DNA of 31,654 bases from Nemertoderma westbladi (Eukaryota; Xenacoelomorpha; Nemertodermatida; Nemertodermatidae): contig JAUCBJ010002423.1 of assembly GCA_032718475.1 (NCBI GenBank), forward strand, positions 1 through 31,654, read 5' to 3'. How positions within the stretch are numbered: position 1 is the first letter of the stretch; every line of letters begins with the position of its first letter. This document shows, in pieces, positions 1-9,807 of this stretch. The translations under genes were made by a program, and so were the position numbers. A model generated the notes under the pieces. That model was given only the letters and a program-made list of their open reading frames with translations, was not told the origin of the DNA and searched no databases.

Positions 1-131
1 AGCAATTTTTCACCCCAGAAGGAAGACCTTCTTAACTTGGATGACAAAAATTAAAAGCATAATAAAATTATTATAAATACAGATGTAACTACACAGAGTT
101 AATTACGGTTGTATTATCTGCGCAGTAAGTT

Positions 132-1288
132 GGGGAGAGTAAGGAGGGTTGAACCAAAATTTACAAAAAATTAATTTAATATCTTCCACATCGTAGCTTC
201 AGGCTGAAATTGCTCAAATACATAAAACAATCTATTCCGCATCTATTGGAATACATATTAAGGTGATAAAATCATGTACAGTATTATATGAGAAAGAAGC
301 GTTTTCCCGAGCCGAGATTTCTGGTTCACGCCTCCTTCCCCATATAGTATGCTTGAATCAGGGGGGTTAGGAGGGTTGAACCACCCATTGAAGTAATGTT
401 ATCAAATGAAAATGTGTCAATGAAAATTAGTCTTTCTGTCTGTTTGTCTGTGTTATTTCAGTGTTTGTTTTCCAGTGACATTTCACTTTTGTATATTAAA
501 CTTACTAACTCCATTAAAAACTGTCGTTTTATAATTTTACAATAATACCAGTGAAATATATATCATTACACATTGCATTAGAAGATGATTAATTAAGTCT
601 AGGCCTAATTCACATTGAGTTAATTATCGTTTATTTAGTTCAATTATAGGTAATCGGGTGCGTTTATTATTCTCCCCCATCGAGTGACTATAGCCTGTGG
701 CTCTGGTTCGGACTCGCTATGAACATCTTCCGATTCTGCCTCTACCGTTATCTACTGCCTGTCACCACTGGTTGACAAGAAAGTGCAAACGTAGTCAAGT
801 AGTCCTACTAAATACCATCCATACCTGTTGATAAATATCCAGAACAACCAATAGGGAAGTGGTTCAACCATCCTACCCATCCATCCGAAGTGGTTCAACC
901 CTCCTACCCCTCCATTGATTCAAGCCTCCCACAATACACAATTTTTTGAAAAGTGCAGACCAGTGACTTAATTATCCATACCTAATTTTGAAGCAGAATA
1001 ATTTCTCCATCAGAAAAATAGGCCTATTACATTTATTGGCGAAATGCCAAATCAATTAAATGGGAGGGATCTAAAACAGGGGTATCAGTTCTAGAAAACA
1101 GGTTGCAAAAGTATACTTTCCTTCATAGCAAAAGAGCATGTAGGCTAGAGTTGGACTAAATACAACAGTAGGTCCAGTTTGTAATTGTCTTTCTAATGCT
1201 GTATCCATGGAAACGCCAAACCCAAGCGTTCTCCTTTAAATTGCACTGATTCACCCCTCCTGGTGGTTCAACCCTCCCTGCTCTCCCC
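132..1288. mobile_element. Inverted-repeat-bounded nonautonomous DNA element in CCDC89 copy A intron
   Basis: Positions 132-156 (beginning GGGGAGAG and ending GGTTGAACCA) and 1264-1288 are inverted repeats of about 25 bp with two mismatches. The interior has no convincing ORF, so this looks like a MITE or internally deleted DNA transposon. The corresponding element in copy B is 15479-16007 and is much shorter. I could not identify an unambiguous target-site duplication. The element may instead be a diverged foldback repeat. Confidence 0.55.
351..925. mobile_element. Inner inverted-repeat element nested in the previous one
   Basis: Positions 351-384 (GCTTGAATCA followed by a G-run, TAGGAGGGTTGAACCAC) are the inverted complement of 890-925 with few differences. 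A partial extra copy of the right arm lies at 858-882. The arm shares the GGAGGGTTGAACCA core with the outer terminal repeats, so it is probably a related element. Copy B of the duplication lacks this whole block, so either it inserted in A after the duplication or B lost it. Confidence 0.5.
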
Positions 1289-1401
1289 TACCTGGTGTCT
1301 AATAATTAATTATTGCATATAAATATTATGATATACAGGGTGTTCCACAAAATTTGTATAATATAATATAAGATGTATAATATTTTATTTCTGCTTTTTA
1401 G

Positions 1402-2178
1402 GAATTAGAAGAGGAGATTGTAAGAAAAGAAAAAGTCAACGAAATGCTGAATAAAAGATTTAACGAACTCTCTTATAACCACGAGGAAATGATAAAAATT
1501 AAGAACGAATATAAACAGAGAAATAAAGATTTAGTTGAAGAAAATAATCGGTTGAAAATAGAAAATAAAAATGCACTAAATCCAGTAATACTGGAATATA
1601 AAGAAATTATAGAAAACCTAACTGATAAATTATCGTGTGTAATTAATGAAAACGCGAATTTAAAGAAATCTTTGGAAAAATTTCGTGTAGGTTTAGAAGA
1701 TCAAGTTGTAAAAAATTCAAACGATTTTCAACAATTATCTATTAAATTATGTGACTTGGAGTCACGGGGGCGCTGTTGCAATGATGAAATAGAAAAGTTG
1801 AAAGAACAGAAACTAAAGAAAGACAGAGATTTAATGAATGAATTGGAGAAACTTGTAGAGGAGAGAAATGGTTTACGAGAAATGTGTTTAATGAGAGGAA
1901 AAACATTGGAACAAAGGCAAAAAGAGATTCAAGTACTGAAGGAAGATTTCAGACAAACTAAAGTTAGTCTGAAAGATGCTGAGGAACGGTTCTCAAAAGA
2001 GCGGGAGGCTGTGGATGGTAATCTTAGAGTGAAGAAGTTGGAGGCGGAGTTGGAAGGTGTTTCCGGTAATTTAGTTGAGTCGGATACTCGATACAATTCA
2101 TATCGGATTTACGCGGAAGAATTATTAAAGAAGGAACGGAATTTAAATTCGAGGTTGAGACATATGAATGATTGTTAA
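1402..2178 (+). CDS. CCDC89: CCDC89-like coiled-coil protein, last exon (copy A, intact)
   Basis: An acceptor (CTGCTTTTTAG, ending 1401) precedes an open exon of 258 codons that begins E-L-E-E-E and ends in TAA. The ATG at 1444 is internal: 14 codons upstream are in frame and match copy B. Almost the whole exon is charged heptad-type coiled coil. I recognise CCDC89 (BOIP in mammals, reported as a HEY1 interactor and testis-enriched) from landmarks that match remembered vertebrate proteins: NHEEMIKIKNEYKQRN near the start, MRGKTLEQRQKEI, EAVDGNLRV and the end LLKKERNLNSRLRHM. The first exon should lie about 70 bp left of the window, by analogy with 15053-15271. The joined protein would be about 331 residues, close to vertebrate CCDC89, which as I recall is intronless. 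Copy A is probably the functional copy. The exact cellular role in invertebrates is unknown. Confidence 0.85.
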   Translation, partial: ELEEEIVRKEKVNEMLNKRFNELSYNHEEMIKIKNEYKQRNKDLVEENNRLKIENKNALNPVILEYKEIIENLTDKLSCVINENANLKKSLEKFRVGLEDQVVKNSNDFQQLSIKLCDLESRGRCCNDEIEKLKEQKLKKDRDLMNELEKLVEERNGLREMCLMRGKTLEQRQKEIQVLKEDFRQTKVSLKDAEERFSKEREAVDGNLRVKKLEAELEGVSGNLVESDTRYNSYRIYAEELLKKERNLNSRLRHMNDC

Positions 2179-2227
2179 GGATGAATCCAAGTGTTGGTGG
2201 GGTTTTTTTTATAGAGATGAGTTCTGT

Positions 2228-2237
2228 AATAAATAAA
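2228..2237 (+). promoter_or_regulatory. Polyadenylation signals of CCDC89 copy A
   Basis: Two overlapping AATAAA hexamers lie about 50 bp after the stop codon and are followed by a GT-rich stretch. The equivalent in copy B is 17087-17096. Confidence 0.6.
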
Positions 2238-2752
2238 GTGCTGTATGTCAGTTAGGCAGTGTGTAATTTTATTAGATAATTGAAACATTTATTTGATTGA
2301 ATATAATATATACTTATTATATTAAACTGTATTATATTCAGTATATATACTAATTTTATTATAACAATACTGTATTATATTCATCATAACGTATACTTAT
2401 ATGTATTATAGCAATATATCCTGTATTATATTCAGTTTATAATATACTTAATTGATAATAATAGCGAGGTTATCATGTCAGTGTGGGTTGCTCAGATGCC
2501 ATCATTTATTGACGGAAGCAAATAATTCTCCCAATTGATTCTCACTACTACAGTCTACAATACGTACACAGACTTTATGGGACACCCTGGTATGATTGTA
2601 GCTGTTAGCTGAGATGCCTCACTGATCTGATACAGGAAGACCCCAGATATGTATATAACATAAATTATCTCCCCCGGAACAGTCAGCGGAAGCGTCACTT
2701 AAGCGGGCGACACGCTTCAGCCCTTTGAATACATTTACAGTATTACGACCCG

Positions 2753-2832
2753 ACTCTGACCTACTTCACCCGGACTTACTCCATCCCAACCTACTCACTC
2801 TGACCTACTTCACCCGGACTTACTCCATCCCA
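2753..2832. repeat. 44-bp tandem duplication in copy A flank
   Basis: The segment beginning ACTCTGACCTACTTCACCCG is repeated after 44 bp; the second copy is slightly shorter. Copy B has only one unit (near 17640-17690), so it arose, or was lost, after the segmental duplication. The open frame over it is not a convincing gene. Confidence 0.8.
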
Positions 2833-3315
2833 ATTTTCCATTGTTGTCGCAATTCTCTCAAGTCCAGTATCCCTTTCAAGTTGGTCTGTATGTATAATTA
2901 TGTTATAACCGGTCGTCCACGGGAACGTCTACAGTACCTTGTATTGGTTGTCAGAAAAGTGGATCTGGTATGACCAGACCACGTCATACCGTTGCAACGT
3001 ATCGTCTCAATCCCTCGAGACCCATCCGGAAATCCCTCAATTTACTAGAAGTCGTCAACGTTCATTAGCAGATTATTATCGATGGTGATCAAGTTTCCAT
3101 TAAAATTAATAAAGTAGTGGTACTCCCAAAAATTTCAAAATTTCACATTTTTACTTCCTCAACAAAGAGCAAAATTGTACGAGATTTAAAATCAGAAAAC
3201 GGCTAAGCGAAATATATTTTAGTTCTCAAGTTATCGCCTTATTCCGTGTGCCAATCTATCCGCTATGAATGGTACGATCGACAAACAGACAGACTTTAAA
3301 ACTGAACCGCACGAA

Positions 3316-4050
3316 AATTCACACAAATTTGATTGCCAGTATCGCTTGGATGCTGCAAAGAAATTTTCGGCTTTCTCCTTTTTCCGTATGAGTTTTGTGC
3401 GGTTGATCGAATCAAAAGCTTTGGTAAAATTTACAAAGACACATTAGATATTACCACCCTTGTGGTTCAACGCGATCTTTATTATTGTATATAAATTATT
3501 GAATATTATAGTTCCCCATACATAAACCAAACGTTCGAATAATAAACCAAAGGTACTGGCCGGTAAGGTATACAAACAAATAATGAATTTCAGAATTAAT
3601 TGTCAACAAATTTACATCAACATTGATCTGTTAGAGAGATTACAGATTGTCACTACAACAACACCCCCCCCCCCCCCCCCCCCCCTTCCCTCATCACTAA
3701 ACCCGATAGATTTAGGGAAGGTTAGGAAACATTTGCAAGCTGTCACACATTTCCTACACCAATAGGAACTAAGAAAACTTTTAGAGAGTGAGTTGTGCCC
3801 ATATTTGGAGTTGCATCATCTCCTTGCATCACCTCGATTTTTCTATAAATTCACAGGTTTATTTTTGAAAATTCACACATTTAAATCCAAAAACAGTTTT
3901 ACTAATACCTAATTGTGCATAAAGTTGTAAATATAGGCCAAATTTTGGAACTTTACTCAATACTGTCTACAGATTAACTGAATCAAAAAGTCTCTGTTTT
4001 CATTAAAGACAAGATCATTCATTCGAAAAGTTTAGTTCACAATCAGAGCG
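3316..4050. other. Noncoding gap between duplication A and methyltransferase gene
   Basis: AT-rich DNA with no recognisable gene. It contains an uninterrupted 22-base C run at 3664-3685. Short open frames here (for example one reading through the C run as polyproline) have no start, splice or family support. The promoter of the methyltransferase gene would lie at the right end, but I see no clear core element. Confidence 0.6.
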
Positions 4051-4722
4051 ATGAAGGAATTACAGAGCCCAATTGAAACCACGAGGGAATTCGAATTCTC
4101 ATTCAACGGTTCTCTATTTAAAACCAACCAACATATTCTCTCTCCTTTGAACAGTTGCGTGGGTTACTCATGGGAAGTGTTCGCCACTCACCTACCTATA
4201 CCACATCGCCACAATGTATCGATGCTCGGGGTGGGATGTGGCAGTGGCTGCATTCTCATTTCTAGTTACCTCCAATACGCAGACAGAATAAGCAGACTGG
4301 TCGGTGTGGACATTAACCCCCACGCTGTGGACTGCACCAAGGACAATATGGAACGGCACTCTGTAGAGGTTGGCGAATGTTATGAAAGCGACCTGTTTCA
4401 ATCTCTCAACCCCGTGGAGGACAGATTTGACGTAATCTTTTTCAACATCCCTTTCCTAAACATCGACGTTGAACCTACAAATCTATTGGATGTCGCTTTT
4501 CTTGATCCACAATTTAAATTATTTAAACGATTCTCCAAAGAGGTCGATGACTTTCTGGCGAACGGAGGTAAAGTCTACATCGGTTTGTCCGGCGCTATCA
4601 GCAGCATGGGGGATCTAGAAGAGGCAGCCGCTGAGTGCAATAAGCAACTAGTGGCTACCAGACTACCTAACGCAGTCATTGAGTTGGAATTTACCATCTA
4701 CGAACTACAACCAATTCAATAA
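4051..4722 (+). CDS. HemK/PrmC-like class I SAM-dependent methyltransferase, single exon
   Basis: A 223-residue open frame from ATG at 4051. It has the class I Rossmann methyltransferase motifs. Motif I is LGVGCGSG at 59-66 (SAM glycine loop). The acidic post-I motif is VGVDINPHAV at 84-93, with D87 expected to bind the SAM ribose. A SDLF turn at 113-116 resembles the GDLF of HemK proteins. Motif IV at 130-136 reads FFNIPFL, in the place of the N-P-P-Y that binds a glutamine or adenine amino group in HemK and N6-adenine enzymes. N132 and one proline (P134) remain, so the target may differ. It lacks the N-terminal helical domain of bacterial PrmC. No signal peptide or membrane segment is visible. 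The gene is intronless and lies 389 bp upstream of, and on the same strand as, a SAM synthetase gene. A bacterial origin or a retrocopy are both possible. Substrate is unknown. Confidence 0.8.
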   Translation: MKELQSPIETTREFEFSFNGSLFKTNQHILSPLNSCVGYSWEVFATHLPIPHRHNVSMLGVGCGSGCILISSYLQYADRISRLVGVDINPHAVDCTKDNMERHSVEVGECYESDLFQSLNPVEDRFDVIFFNIPFLNIDVEPTNLLDVAFLDPQFKLFKRFSKEVDDFLANGGKVYIGLSGAISSMGDLEEAAAECNKQLVATRLPNAVIELEFTIYELQPIQ

Positions 4723-4723
4723 A
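4718..4723 (+). promoter_or_regulatory. AATAAA overlapping methyltransferase stop codon
   Basis: The hexamer shares bases with the TAA stop. If used, the 3' UTR would be only a few tens of bases. Other AT-rich signals follow within 150 bp, so use of this one is uncertain. Confidence 0.4.
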
Positions 4724-5111
4724 CTTACAAACATTATCATTTCTATACTGTAAGTCACTAAACTGATGTACAGTAAATATACGGTGGAGGGATGATTTAT
4801 TTATGTTTTATCATATTCTTTTTATATGTGAAATGATCTTTATTTTTCTTATATATATATGAACAACTCCTAATCACTTCCAAAAGTTCCAACTGTCCAA
4901 GTAATTGAACTGCTCGGATTAGAGGTTTTGTTGGGATATTCAGAAAAATCATATATTGTACTTAAATATTATTTATAATATATTATTCACCTTCACCGTC
5001 ATTCACATTCATTCATCCTTCTTCGTTGGCGTCCTTTGCTGTATAATTTATGTTTTTGTCGTATTTTTTTTATTTATAATATTAATATTATAATTTATTC
5101 AACTATATATA
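4723..5111. other. Intergenic spacer between methyltransferase and SAM synthetase
   Basis: This 389-bp AT-rich spacer should hold the 3' end of one gene and the promoter and 5' UTR of the next. A TATATATA run abuts the ATG at 5112 and is too close to act as a core promoter for that start. No poly-A tract, spliced-leader acceptor or terminal repeat can be assigned with confidence. Confidence 0.5.
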
Positions 5112-6317
5112 ATGCCTGAGCATTGGCAGAACGGTGTTGGTATTGATTCCGATACAACTTTCCTATTTACTTCGGAAAGTGTTGGTGAAGGCCATCCAGA
5201 TAAATTATGTGATCAAGTTAGCGACGCAGTTCTGGACGCGCATTTGTTGCTGGACCCAAACGCAAAGGTTGCCTGTGAAACAATAACAAAGACTGGAATG
5301 ATTCTAATTGCCGGTGAGATTACTAGCCATGCTAATGTCGACTATCAGAAAGTAGTTCGGGACACAGTAAAACATATAGGTTACGACGACAGCTCCAAAG
5401 GGTTCGACTACAAGACCTGTAACGTCCTAGTCGCCATTGAGCAGCAGAGCCCCGAGATTGCGCAATCGGTTCACGACGTCGGGAAATCCGACGAGGACAT
5501 TGGGGCCGGGGACCAGGGTCTCATGTTCGGGTACGCGTCAGACGAGACGGAGGAATGCATGCCGCTCACCGTGGTGTTGGCTCACGGGCTCAACCGGAAA
5601 CTCAGCGAGTGCAGAAGGAACGGTTCGATTCCCTGGCTGCGACCCGACACCAAAACACAGGTGACTGCGGATTACCGTTTCGATAAAGGCGCCGTTATTC
5701 CTATTCGAGTCCATACTGTAGTTATATCTACCCAGCACGATGAGGAAGTTACAAACGAAGAAATACGGAGGACATTAAAGGAAAAAGTAATTAATGAAGT
5801 TATTCCCGCCAAATATCTCGACGATGACACAATATATCATTTAAATCCATCCGGTGCATTTACTATCGGTGGACCAATGGGGGACGCCGGCCTCACTGGC
5901 AGAAAGATAATCGTTGACACATACGGCGGCTGGGGGGCGCACGGGGGCGGCGCTTTCTCCGGTAAGGATCCCACCAAGGTAGACCGCAGCGCAGCCTACG
6001 CAGCCAGACATGTCGCACTCAGTCTCGTTAAATCCAAGATTTGCCGTCGGGTTTTAGTTCAGGTCGCCTACTCTATCGGTATAGCTGAGCCACTCTCAGT
6101 ATCCGTATTCGATTACGGTACATCTAAATATAATCCCAACCAACTGGTTGATATCGTTAATGCCAATTTCGATTTGAGACCCGGAGTCATTAGGAAAAAG
6201 TTGGAATTAACGCGTCCGATTTACCAAAGAACCGCGTCGTACGGACATTTCGGAAGGGGCGAATTCACATGGGAAAAACCCAAACCAATTGTTATGCCTA
6301 AACTCATTCATCACTGA
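5112..6317 (+). CDS. MAT2A: S-adenosylmethionine synthetase (methionine adenosyltransferase), intronless
   Basis: This cytosolic-type enzyme makes SAM from methionine and ATP. The 401-residue frame is close to the usual animal length of about 395. Visible landmarks are the N-terminal ATP site with GHPDK at 27-31, signature 1 GAGDQG at 131-136, the segment [15 protein letters not shown] at 272-286 containing signature 2, and the C-terminal FDLRPGVI and [12 protein letters not shown] blocks. All expected catalytic blocks are present with no stop or frameshift. Two positions differ from the animal consensus as I remember it: M256 in GGPMGD (usually Q) and H300 in AARHVA (usually W). Vertebrate MAT genes have several introns, whereas this one has none, suggesting an old retrocopy or lineage-wide intron loss. 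The middle (about 5400-5680 and 5880-6010) is much richer in CG and GC-ending codons than the ends. The symbol is by family; orthology to MAT1A or MAT2A cannot be decided here. Confidence 0.93.
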   Translation: MPEHWQNGVGIDSDTTFLFTSESVGEGHPDKLCDQVSDAVLDAHLLLDPNAKVACETITKTGMILIAGEITSHANVDYQKVVRDTVKHIGYDDSSKGFDYKTCNVLVAIEQQSPEIAQSVHDVGKSDEDIGAGDQGLMFGYASDETEECMPLTVVLAHGLNRKLSECRRNGSIPWLRPDTKTQVTADYRFDKGAVIPIRVHTVVISTQHDEEVTNEEIRRTLKEKVINEVIPAKYLDDDTIYHLNPSGAFTIGGPMGDAGLTGRKIIVDTYGGWGAHGGGAFSGKDPTKVDRSAAYAARHVALSLVKSKICRRVLVQVAYSIGIAEPLSVSVFDYGTSKYNPNQLVDIVNANFDLRPGVIRKKLELTRPIYQRTASYGHFGRGEFTWEKPKPIVMPKLIHH

Positions 6318-6395
6318 GTTAACTAATACGTGTCTGTCTGGACCTGCAACCACTAAGTGTCTGTCCTTACCACAATAGATTCAGATGTTGTTGTC

Positions 6396-6401
6396 ATTAA
6401 A
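6396..6401 (+). promoter_or_regulatory. ATTAAA polyadenylation signal of SAM synthetase
   Basis: The common variant hexamer lies about 80 bp after the stop, followed by TTGTGCTGTTG. No genomic poly-A tail follows, so if this is a retrocopy the tail has been lost. Confidence 0.45.
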
Positions 6402-6428
6402 CTTGTGCTGTTGCCGGTACTGCATCGT

Positions 6429-6540
6429 TGTGGGGCGAGCCACGAAGTGAGTGAGCCTTAGCGTAGTGGTACCATTAATCAACCTGTGGGGCGAGCCACG
6501 AAGTGAGTGAGCCTTAGCGTAGTGGTACCATTAATCAACC
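6429..6540 (+). repeat. Two tandem 56-bp units, GTGGGGC-edged repeat
   Basis: The unit beginning TGTGGGGCGAGCCACGAAGT occurs twice in a row (6429-6484 and 6485-6540) and appears identical. A diverged relative begins at 30225. It directly abuts the TCGTTCTG-headed repeat module at 6543, so the two are probably parts of one repeat family. Confidence 0.9.
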
Positions 6541-6542
6541 TG

Positions 6543-6989
6543 TCGTTCTGTCGTTCTGTCGTTCTGTCGTTCTGTCGTGTTCAATTTTAAACGTTAATAA
6601 CTCGGCCAATCTTTGATGAAATCTATCCAAACTTGGTACACATGTTGTATGGCAAAAGTTTAGAAATTTTCCAAGTAGAATTTCCGTGTGGCCTTCGAGA
6701 AGCTAAGATAATAGCAGTTAATTAGTTAATTAAGTTGATTACGGTAAAAACACCATTTTCAACCTGCCTTTTAAAGGAAATTAATTGTTTTACAGTATAA
6801 GACTTCAATAATTATACTTAAAAAATATACAGATGTAATCCGCATACTCCATTCTATTATAGTTTTTAATTAGTTCAAGTGATTTGCTTTAATAATCGTG
6901 TCTTTAATTGATCTAAAGTAATTAAACCGGCATAAAAAATGTATTCTCATTAAATACTGCTCATTTATTGGTTAACATCCAAGTTGGCT
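6543..6989 (+). repeat. Interspersed repeat module Y, copy 1
   Basis: It starts with four tandem TCGTTCTG octamers, then about 415 bp that reappear at 9013-9427 with roughly one difference per 20 bases. No coding potential is seen. The octamer copy number differs between copies (four versus six), as expected for a nonautonomous element with a microsatellite head. Confidence 0.9.
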
Positions 6990-8143
6990 TGATTCCCAGC
7001 AACACTTGAGGTATTCAGTCAGCCTTGCTTGTAAGAGGCAGACTGCTGCTGCTGCTAGTAGCCATCCATTCACTCACTCTCCATTGAACTGGCTGATTGG
7101 AGGTGTGTGTGTATCGGGTTCAATGACATTAATATTATTACTAAAGTAACGTCGGGATGTTAATATTCACTGGAGCTATGAGTCTCTCTGGTTAGTTGAA
7201 TGAATGAAATAAATAATTGTTTTACTGTTCCGAATATCAATGTTTATTTCTGTAGGCCAACTTACTGTATTATTATTTAATCTAAATGTACATAATAGTT
7301 TAAATAAATTATTTCACAATTTCATTCCAATTCATACTGCTTACGCAACCATGCTAATTAGGTATATTAAATGGCAGGATTGTTTTTAATTAAAATTTTT
7401 ACAGAGCAAACAAGTATATTGTATTTAACTGAAAGTTAATTTATTTCGGTAAGTAGGCCTTGCGGTTTGTTAGTTTAGTTAGTATAATAAGTATCAAATA
7501 TATTACGTGCTGCTGTACAGTAAACGCGGCTTTGCGTTATTGAATTACAGAATTGGCGGTACAAAGTACATTAATAGGGATCAGGCATATTGCATTTATA
7601 TAATTGTTGTTGTAAATGTACAATAATATGCGCCACTTTTATTTTAGTAACTGCAATGTGTATTTCATTTGTACCTGCAACCCATTAAAAAGGGCAGCTG
7701 AACATATCGCGGACAGGCTGACTATTCACCATAACAAAAAAACCCAAATCGCCGCAGTTCCACTTACAGTTCCATATTATTCTGTTTTGCAATTCAACCC
7801 AATTTATCTGCTCTCTGCTACACGCGGTTTTATCCACGAGTTTTGTAAAGTCCCGACTTATCGGGAATGACATGAACTTAGCGTCCGGAATATTCTGATC
7901 AGATTAAATCTACTTGGCGCTGTAATACTGCATCCCGTTGTACCAGAAGTTATTAAAACATACCGGCCCCTCAAATGCGCTTGCAGTGGGTTAGAGAACA
8001 ACATATACCGCCCCAGTACAACCGCTATTTTGATAAGGTCCAATATATAATATATATATATGGTCTAACATATGATAGTTCACTAATCAGCTAATAGGCC
8101 TATTAATTCGTGAGATTTCAATTTATAAATAAAACTAATATAC
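6990..8143. other. Noncoding gap
   Basis: AT-rich DNA with a short CTG run near 7045 and a TA-rich stretch near 8045. Short open frames on both strands at about 7616-8043 have no recognised domain, consistent start context or splice pattern. I see no gene or RNA here. Confidence 0.5.
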
Positions 8144-8159
8144 GAGCTCATATGAGCTC
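8144..8159. repeat. 16-bp perfect palindrome
   Basis: GAGCTCATATGAGCTC is its own complement. It is followed by a short ATTGATTG repeat. No function can be assigned. Confidence 0.7.
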
Positions 8160-8419
8160 AATTGATTGATTGATTGAAGGTATGACCGTTGTTGTGGGGG
8201 ACTAGGTCTACCTGTCTAGCAGCTAATAACTCGTCCGTGGAGAGAATAATATAAGTCGAGGAACATAACGAAACGCGTTTAATTTATTTATTTATTCCAA
8301 TTGGGGATGCTTTCTAACGCGGGAATGCGGTGCTATTAAACATCAACACATTCCTGCGCGTGCGTCGATATTGTGCACCCTAATACTAACAACCCACCCA
8401 GACACCCCCTACCCCTCAA

Positions 8420-8440
8420 CCCCCCCCCCCCCCCCCCCCC
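8420..8440 (+). repeat. C21 homopolymer
   Basis: Uninterrupted run of 21 cytosines in a C-rich stretch. Its length is likely unstable and error-prone in sequencing. Confidence 0.9.
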
Positions 8441-8588
8441 ATCACCCAACATTACTATGTATAGTAGATCAATGCAGCTCAATATATTAGTAAAGGTATC
8501 GTCTGATTAGCTTTCCTACACATGACCTCTTATCCTTGTAGTTGTTTATTTATTTACACTATTTTTTGTTGAGTAAATCTTTCTGATA

Positions 8589-8613
8589 GGGGGGGGGGGG
8601 GGGGGGGGGGGGG
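8589..8613 (+). repeat. G25 homopolymer
   Basis: Uninterrupted run of 25 guanines, the longest in the window. It lies only about 150 bp from the C21 run, so the two could pair as a foldback. Confidence 0.9.
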
Positions 8614-8667
8614 ACTTACTCTGGACGAGCGCAACGATTGAACGACGCTTATAATAATTAAGACGAG

Positions 8668-8964
8668 TACGGCGTTGATTATATTCATATACACCACCTG
8701 GCTTTGCATATTTAACGTGCGATTGGAAATAAGTTCGTGCTACCCTTCCGTGGGTGGTAGATGTCGCGGTTATGTATTGGTGGTTGGGAAGGGTGGGGGG
8801 GGGGGGGGGGAGATTAAAAGGGGTGAACACGTACTGTCCCCCTTTCTTTGATTGATTGGTGGTGTGGGTAAATTTCTCAAAACCTGATTTTGTGATACAG
8901 TCGCTTAATTTTAATTTGTATCTCATAACTGGACCTCGTGCTGCGCGAAGGCCCCACGAACGTG
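8668..8964 (+). repeat. Interspersed repeat module X, copy 1
   Basis: It matches 9808-10214 closely, from TAC(G/T)GCGT to the shared end motif TCGTGCTGCGCGAAGGCC followed by CCACGAACGTG. The core contains a G16 tract (8795-8810), where copy 2 has a (GGGGT)n tract. It is directly followed by module Y copy 2 at 8965. The end motif recurs near 30501. The revcomp of the end (CGTTCGTGGGGC) resembles the CGTTGTGGGGC start at 6426, so these may be the two termini of one element. Confidence 0.88.
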
Positions 8965-9427
8965 TCGTTCTGTCGTTCTGTCGTTCTGTCGTTCTGTCGT
9001 TCTGTCGTTCTGTCGTGTTCAATTTTAAACGTTAATAACTCGGCCAATCTTTGATGAAATCTATCCAAACTTGGTACACATGTTGTTTGGCAAAAGTTTA
9101 GAAATTTTCCAAGTAGAATTTCCGTGTGGCCTTCGAGAAGCTAAGATAATAGCAGTTAATTAGTTAATTAAGTTGATTACGGTGAAAACACCATTTTCAA
9201 CCTGCCTTTTAAAGGAAATTAATTGTTTTACAGTATAAGATTTAAATAATTATAATTAAAAATTATACAGATGTAATCCACATACGCCATTCTATTATAG
9301 TTTTTAATTAGTTCAAGTGATTTGCTTTAATAATTGTGTCTTTAATTGATCTAAAGTAATTAAAACGGCATAAAAAATGGATTCTCATTAAATACTGATC
9401 ATTTATTGGCCAACTTGCAAGTTGGCT
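8965..9427 (+). repeat. Interspersed repeat module Y, copy 2
   Basis: Six TCGTTCTG octamers followed by the same sequence as 6575-6989. It ends at AAGTTGGCT in both copies, which gives a candidate right boundary. The reverse-strand open frames over the octamers are artefacts of the repeat. Confidence 0.9.
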
Positions 9428-9807
9428 GGTACATAGATGGGGGATGTGTGTGTAAGGGAGCCAGTTGCTGGGAATGCCAGTGGAGGGGGGTTGTATGTAA
9501 CTAGCCACACGGCTGCCAGCTAGACCTAACGAGATTGAAACCTGCATTCCCTACCTCCTATTACACTACTATAGAGTCTGTGTTCTTTAGTCTCAGGTAA
9601 TAGACAGATCTCATTTAATGATTGTCAGTCAATAAGATTACCACTGCAGAAGGCTTATATCCAAAATTGTTTATTTCTCAAAATATTAAGCTTATTAATT
9701 TTTGATGGGATTTTTGTGTATTTTAATTGTCTAAGTTTTCAGAGGCATTAACAGTATATTAAATAAATTATTTGAATATCATTCATTACTGCATCGACTG
9801 TATTTAG
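9428..9807. other. Noncoding gap between repeat modules
   Basis: AT-rich DNA with no supported gene. It separates module Y copy 2 from module X copy 2. Confidence 0.5.

Larger units (their letters stand above)
1..3315 (+). repeat. Segmental duplication, copy A
   Basis: Position 1 matches 15339 and near-identity continues, with indels, until about 3315 here and 18065 in the other copy, in the same orientation. The shared segment covers the CCDC89 intron, its last exon, the 3' flank and about 1 kb of noncoding DNA. Copy A differs from B in three main ways: about 700 bp more in the intron (roughly 281-985), a longer stretch around 2797-2900, and a single copy of the 61-bp segment that is quadruplicated in B. 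The left limit lies outside the window. The exonic parts differ at only a few positions, so the duplication looks recent. Confidence 0.95.

Noticed and set aside
850-910. tRNA or tRNA-derived SINE B box (GGTTCAACCC)
   Set aside because: No A box at the right distance and no cloverleaf. The words belong to the inverted-repeat element arms.
2725-2973. 82-codon frame in duplication copy A
   Set aside because: It starts only at TTG, covers a tandem repeat, and is disrupted in copy B by sequence replacement. No family resemblance.
7616-8043. Short frames on both strands near 7616-8043
   Set aside because: No domain, no splice support, and mutually overlapping frames. No reason to prefer any.
8546-9068. 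Minus-strand frames with Thr-Glu-Arg-Gln-Asn-Asp-Arg repeats
   Set aside because: They come from the TCGTTCTG octamers and poly-G runs and are not conserved between repeat copies.
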